63,234 nt of DNA, taken from Bacillota bacterium. GTDB taxonomy: Bacteria; Bacillota; Clostridia; Acetivibrionales; DSM-1351. Made by a program: the position numbers and the translations under genes. The stretch covers positions 1 through 63,234 of the forward strand of contig JAEWSZ010000008.1 of assembly GCA_023397905.1 (NCBI GenBank), written 5' to 3'. Below are positions 62,890 through 63,234 of this stretch, in pieces. Within the stretch, counting starts at the first letter, position 1. Each line of letters begins with the position of its first letter. The notes beneath the pieces were generated by a model that saw only the letters and a list, made by a program, of their open reading frames with translations, did no database searches and was not told the origin of the DNA.

Positions 62890-63234
62890 ATGCTGGATTT
62901 GAATATTTGTCATTTATACCCTGATCTTTTAAATACCTATGGGGACAGGGGAAACATACTGGCTCTTCAAAGAAGAGCCGAGTGGCACGGTGTAAGCACC
63001 TCCGTCACAAACATAACCATAGGCGATAAATTTGATTCCTCAGCCTTTGACATTGTTTTTCTGGGCGGCGGCCAGGATTATGAGCAGGAAATAATCCAGG
63101 ACGATGTGCTGAACCAGAAAGGGCAGGAAATCAAAAATGCCGTTGCCGGCAACAAAGTCTTTTTGTGCATCTGCGGCGGTTATCAATTGATGGGCAAATA
63201 CTACAAAACCTGGGACGGCAAGGAAATAGAGTTT
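62890..63234 (+). CDS. gatD: Lipid II isoglutaminyl synthase, GatD subunit (cut by window end)
   Basis: The first 115 residues of GatD, open at the window end. LDLNICHLYPDLLNTYGDRG and IVFLGGGQDYEQEIIQDDVL are typical; the nucleophile Cys lies in VFLCICGGYQLMGKYY. It supplies ammonia from glutamine to MurT. ATG 62890, 2 bp past the murT stop, implies co-translation. Confidence 0.95.
   Translation, partial: MLDLNICHLYPDLLNTYGDRGNILALQRRAEWHGVSTSVTNITIGDKFDSSAFDIVFLGGGQDYEQEIIQDDVLNQKGQEIKNAVAGNKVFLCICGGYQLMGKYYKTWDGKEIEF

Noticed and set aside
1..63234. CRISPR arrays, prophage, complete insertion sequences, rRNA
   Set aside because: No regularly spaced repeats, transposase, integrase or phage genes, or rRNA-like sequence were seen.

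Overview
The window comes from a motile, endospore-forming member of the Clostridia. It carries a single large fla/che operon of clostridial gene order, sporulation sigma factors sigE and sigG with the sigE-processing gene spoIIGA, an S-layer-type surface protein, strong GGAGG-type ribosome binding sites with many TTG/GTG starts, and AT-rich spacers. The gene order resembles the Ruminiclostridium/Acetivibrio group, but the species cannot be named from this sequence alone.

Left edge (1-4.7 kb): the start of a GNAT acetyltransferase running off the window, a hicA-hicB toxin-antitoxin pair, a tRNA-Leu(CAA) with its terminator, and a MATE efflux gene on the plus strand. The MATE gene converges on the tail of the flagellar operon, which ends in three poorly known genes, including an MltG-like membrane protein.

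Flagellar/chemotaxis operon (36.9 kb down to 2.8 kb, all minus strand), in transcription order: flgB, flgC, fliE, fliF, fliG, fliH, fliI, fliJ, a MgtE_N/coiled-coil protein, fliK, flgD, a TIGR02530-like gene, flgE, flbD, fliL, fliM, fliY, cheY, fliO, fliP, fliQ, fliR, flhB, flhA, flhF, flhG, a PilZ gene, cheB, cheA, cheW, cheC, cheD, a membrane protein, sigD, a fapA-like gene and three tail genes. It encodes the basal body, hook, export gate, switch, flagellar-number control, most of the chemotaxis core and the flagellar sigma factor. motA/motB, cheR and flagellin are not present. The operon is tightly packed but is broken by several 100-175 bp spacers carrying near-perfect inverted repeats. 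flhF is split by a -1 shift at an A_AAA_AAG heptamer.

Housekeeping and surface genes (36.9-50.4 kb, minus): trmFO, topA, dprA, comM/yifB, a 1754-residue secreted protein with a PKD-like segment and Tyr-Ser-Gly-Thr repeats, and a three-SLH-domain surface protein preceded by a candidate structured RNA leader.

Division/sporulation block (51-61 kb): an alpha/beta hydrolase on the plus strand with its own promoter and palindrome, then (minus) nrdR, ylmC, sigG, sigE, spoIIGA, ftsZ, ftsA, a small basic membrane protein, ftsQ and a murA that has lost its N-terminal part. The spoIIGA-sigE pair is preceded by a long-spacer promoter overlapping a Spo0A-like box, and sigG by a sigmaF/G-type promoter. 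The murA break sits against an AT-rich repeat element, after which murT and gatD start on the plus strand and run to the window end.

The most interesting items are the flhF frameshift, the murA breakpoint with its repeat element, the structured leader of the S-layer operon and the hairpin-bearing spacers of the flagellar operon.
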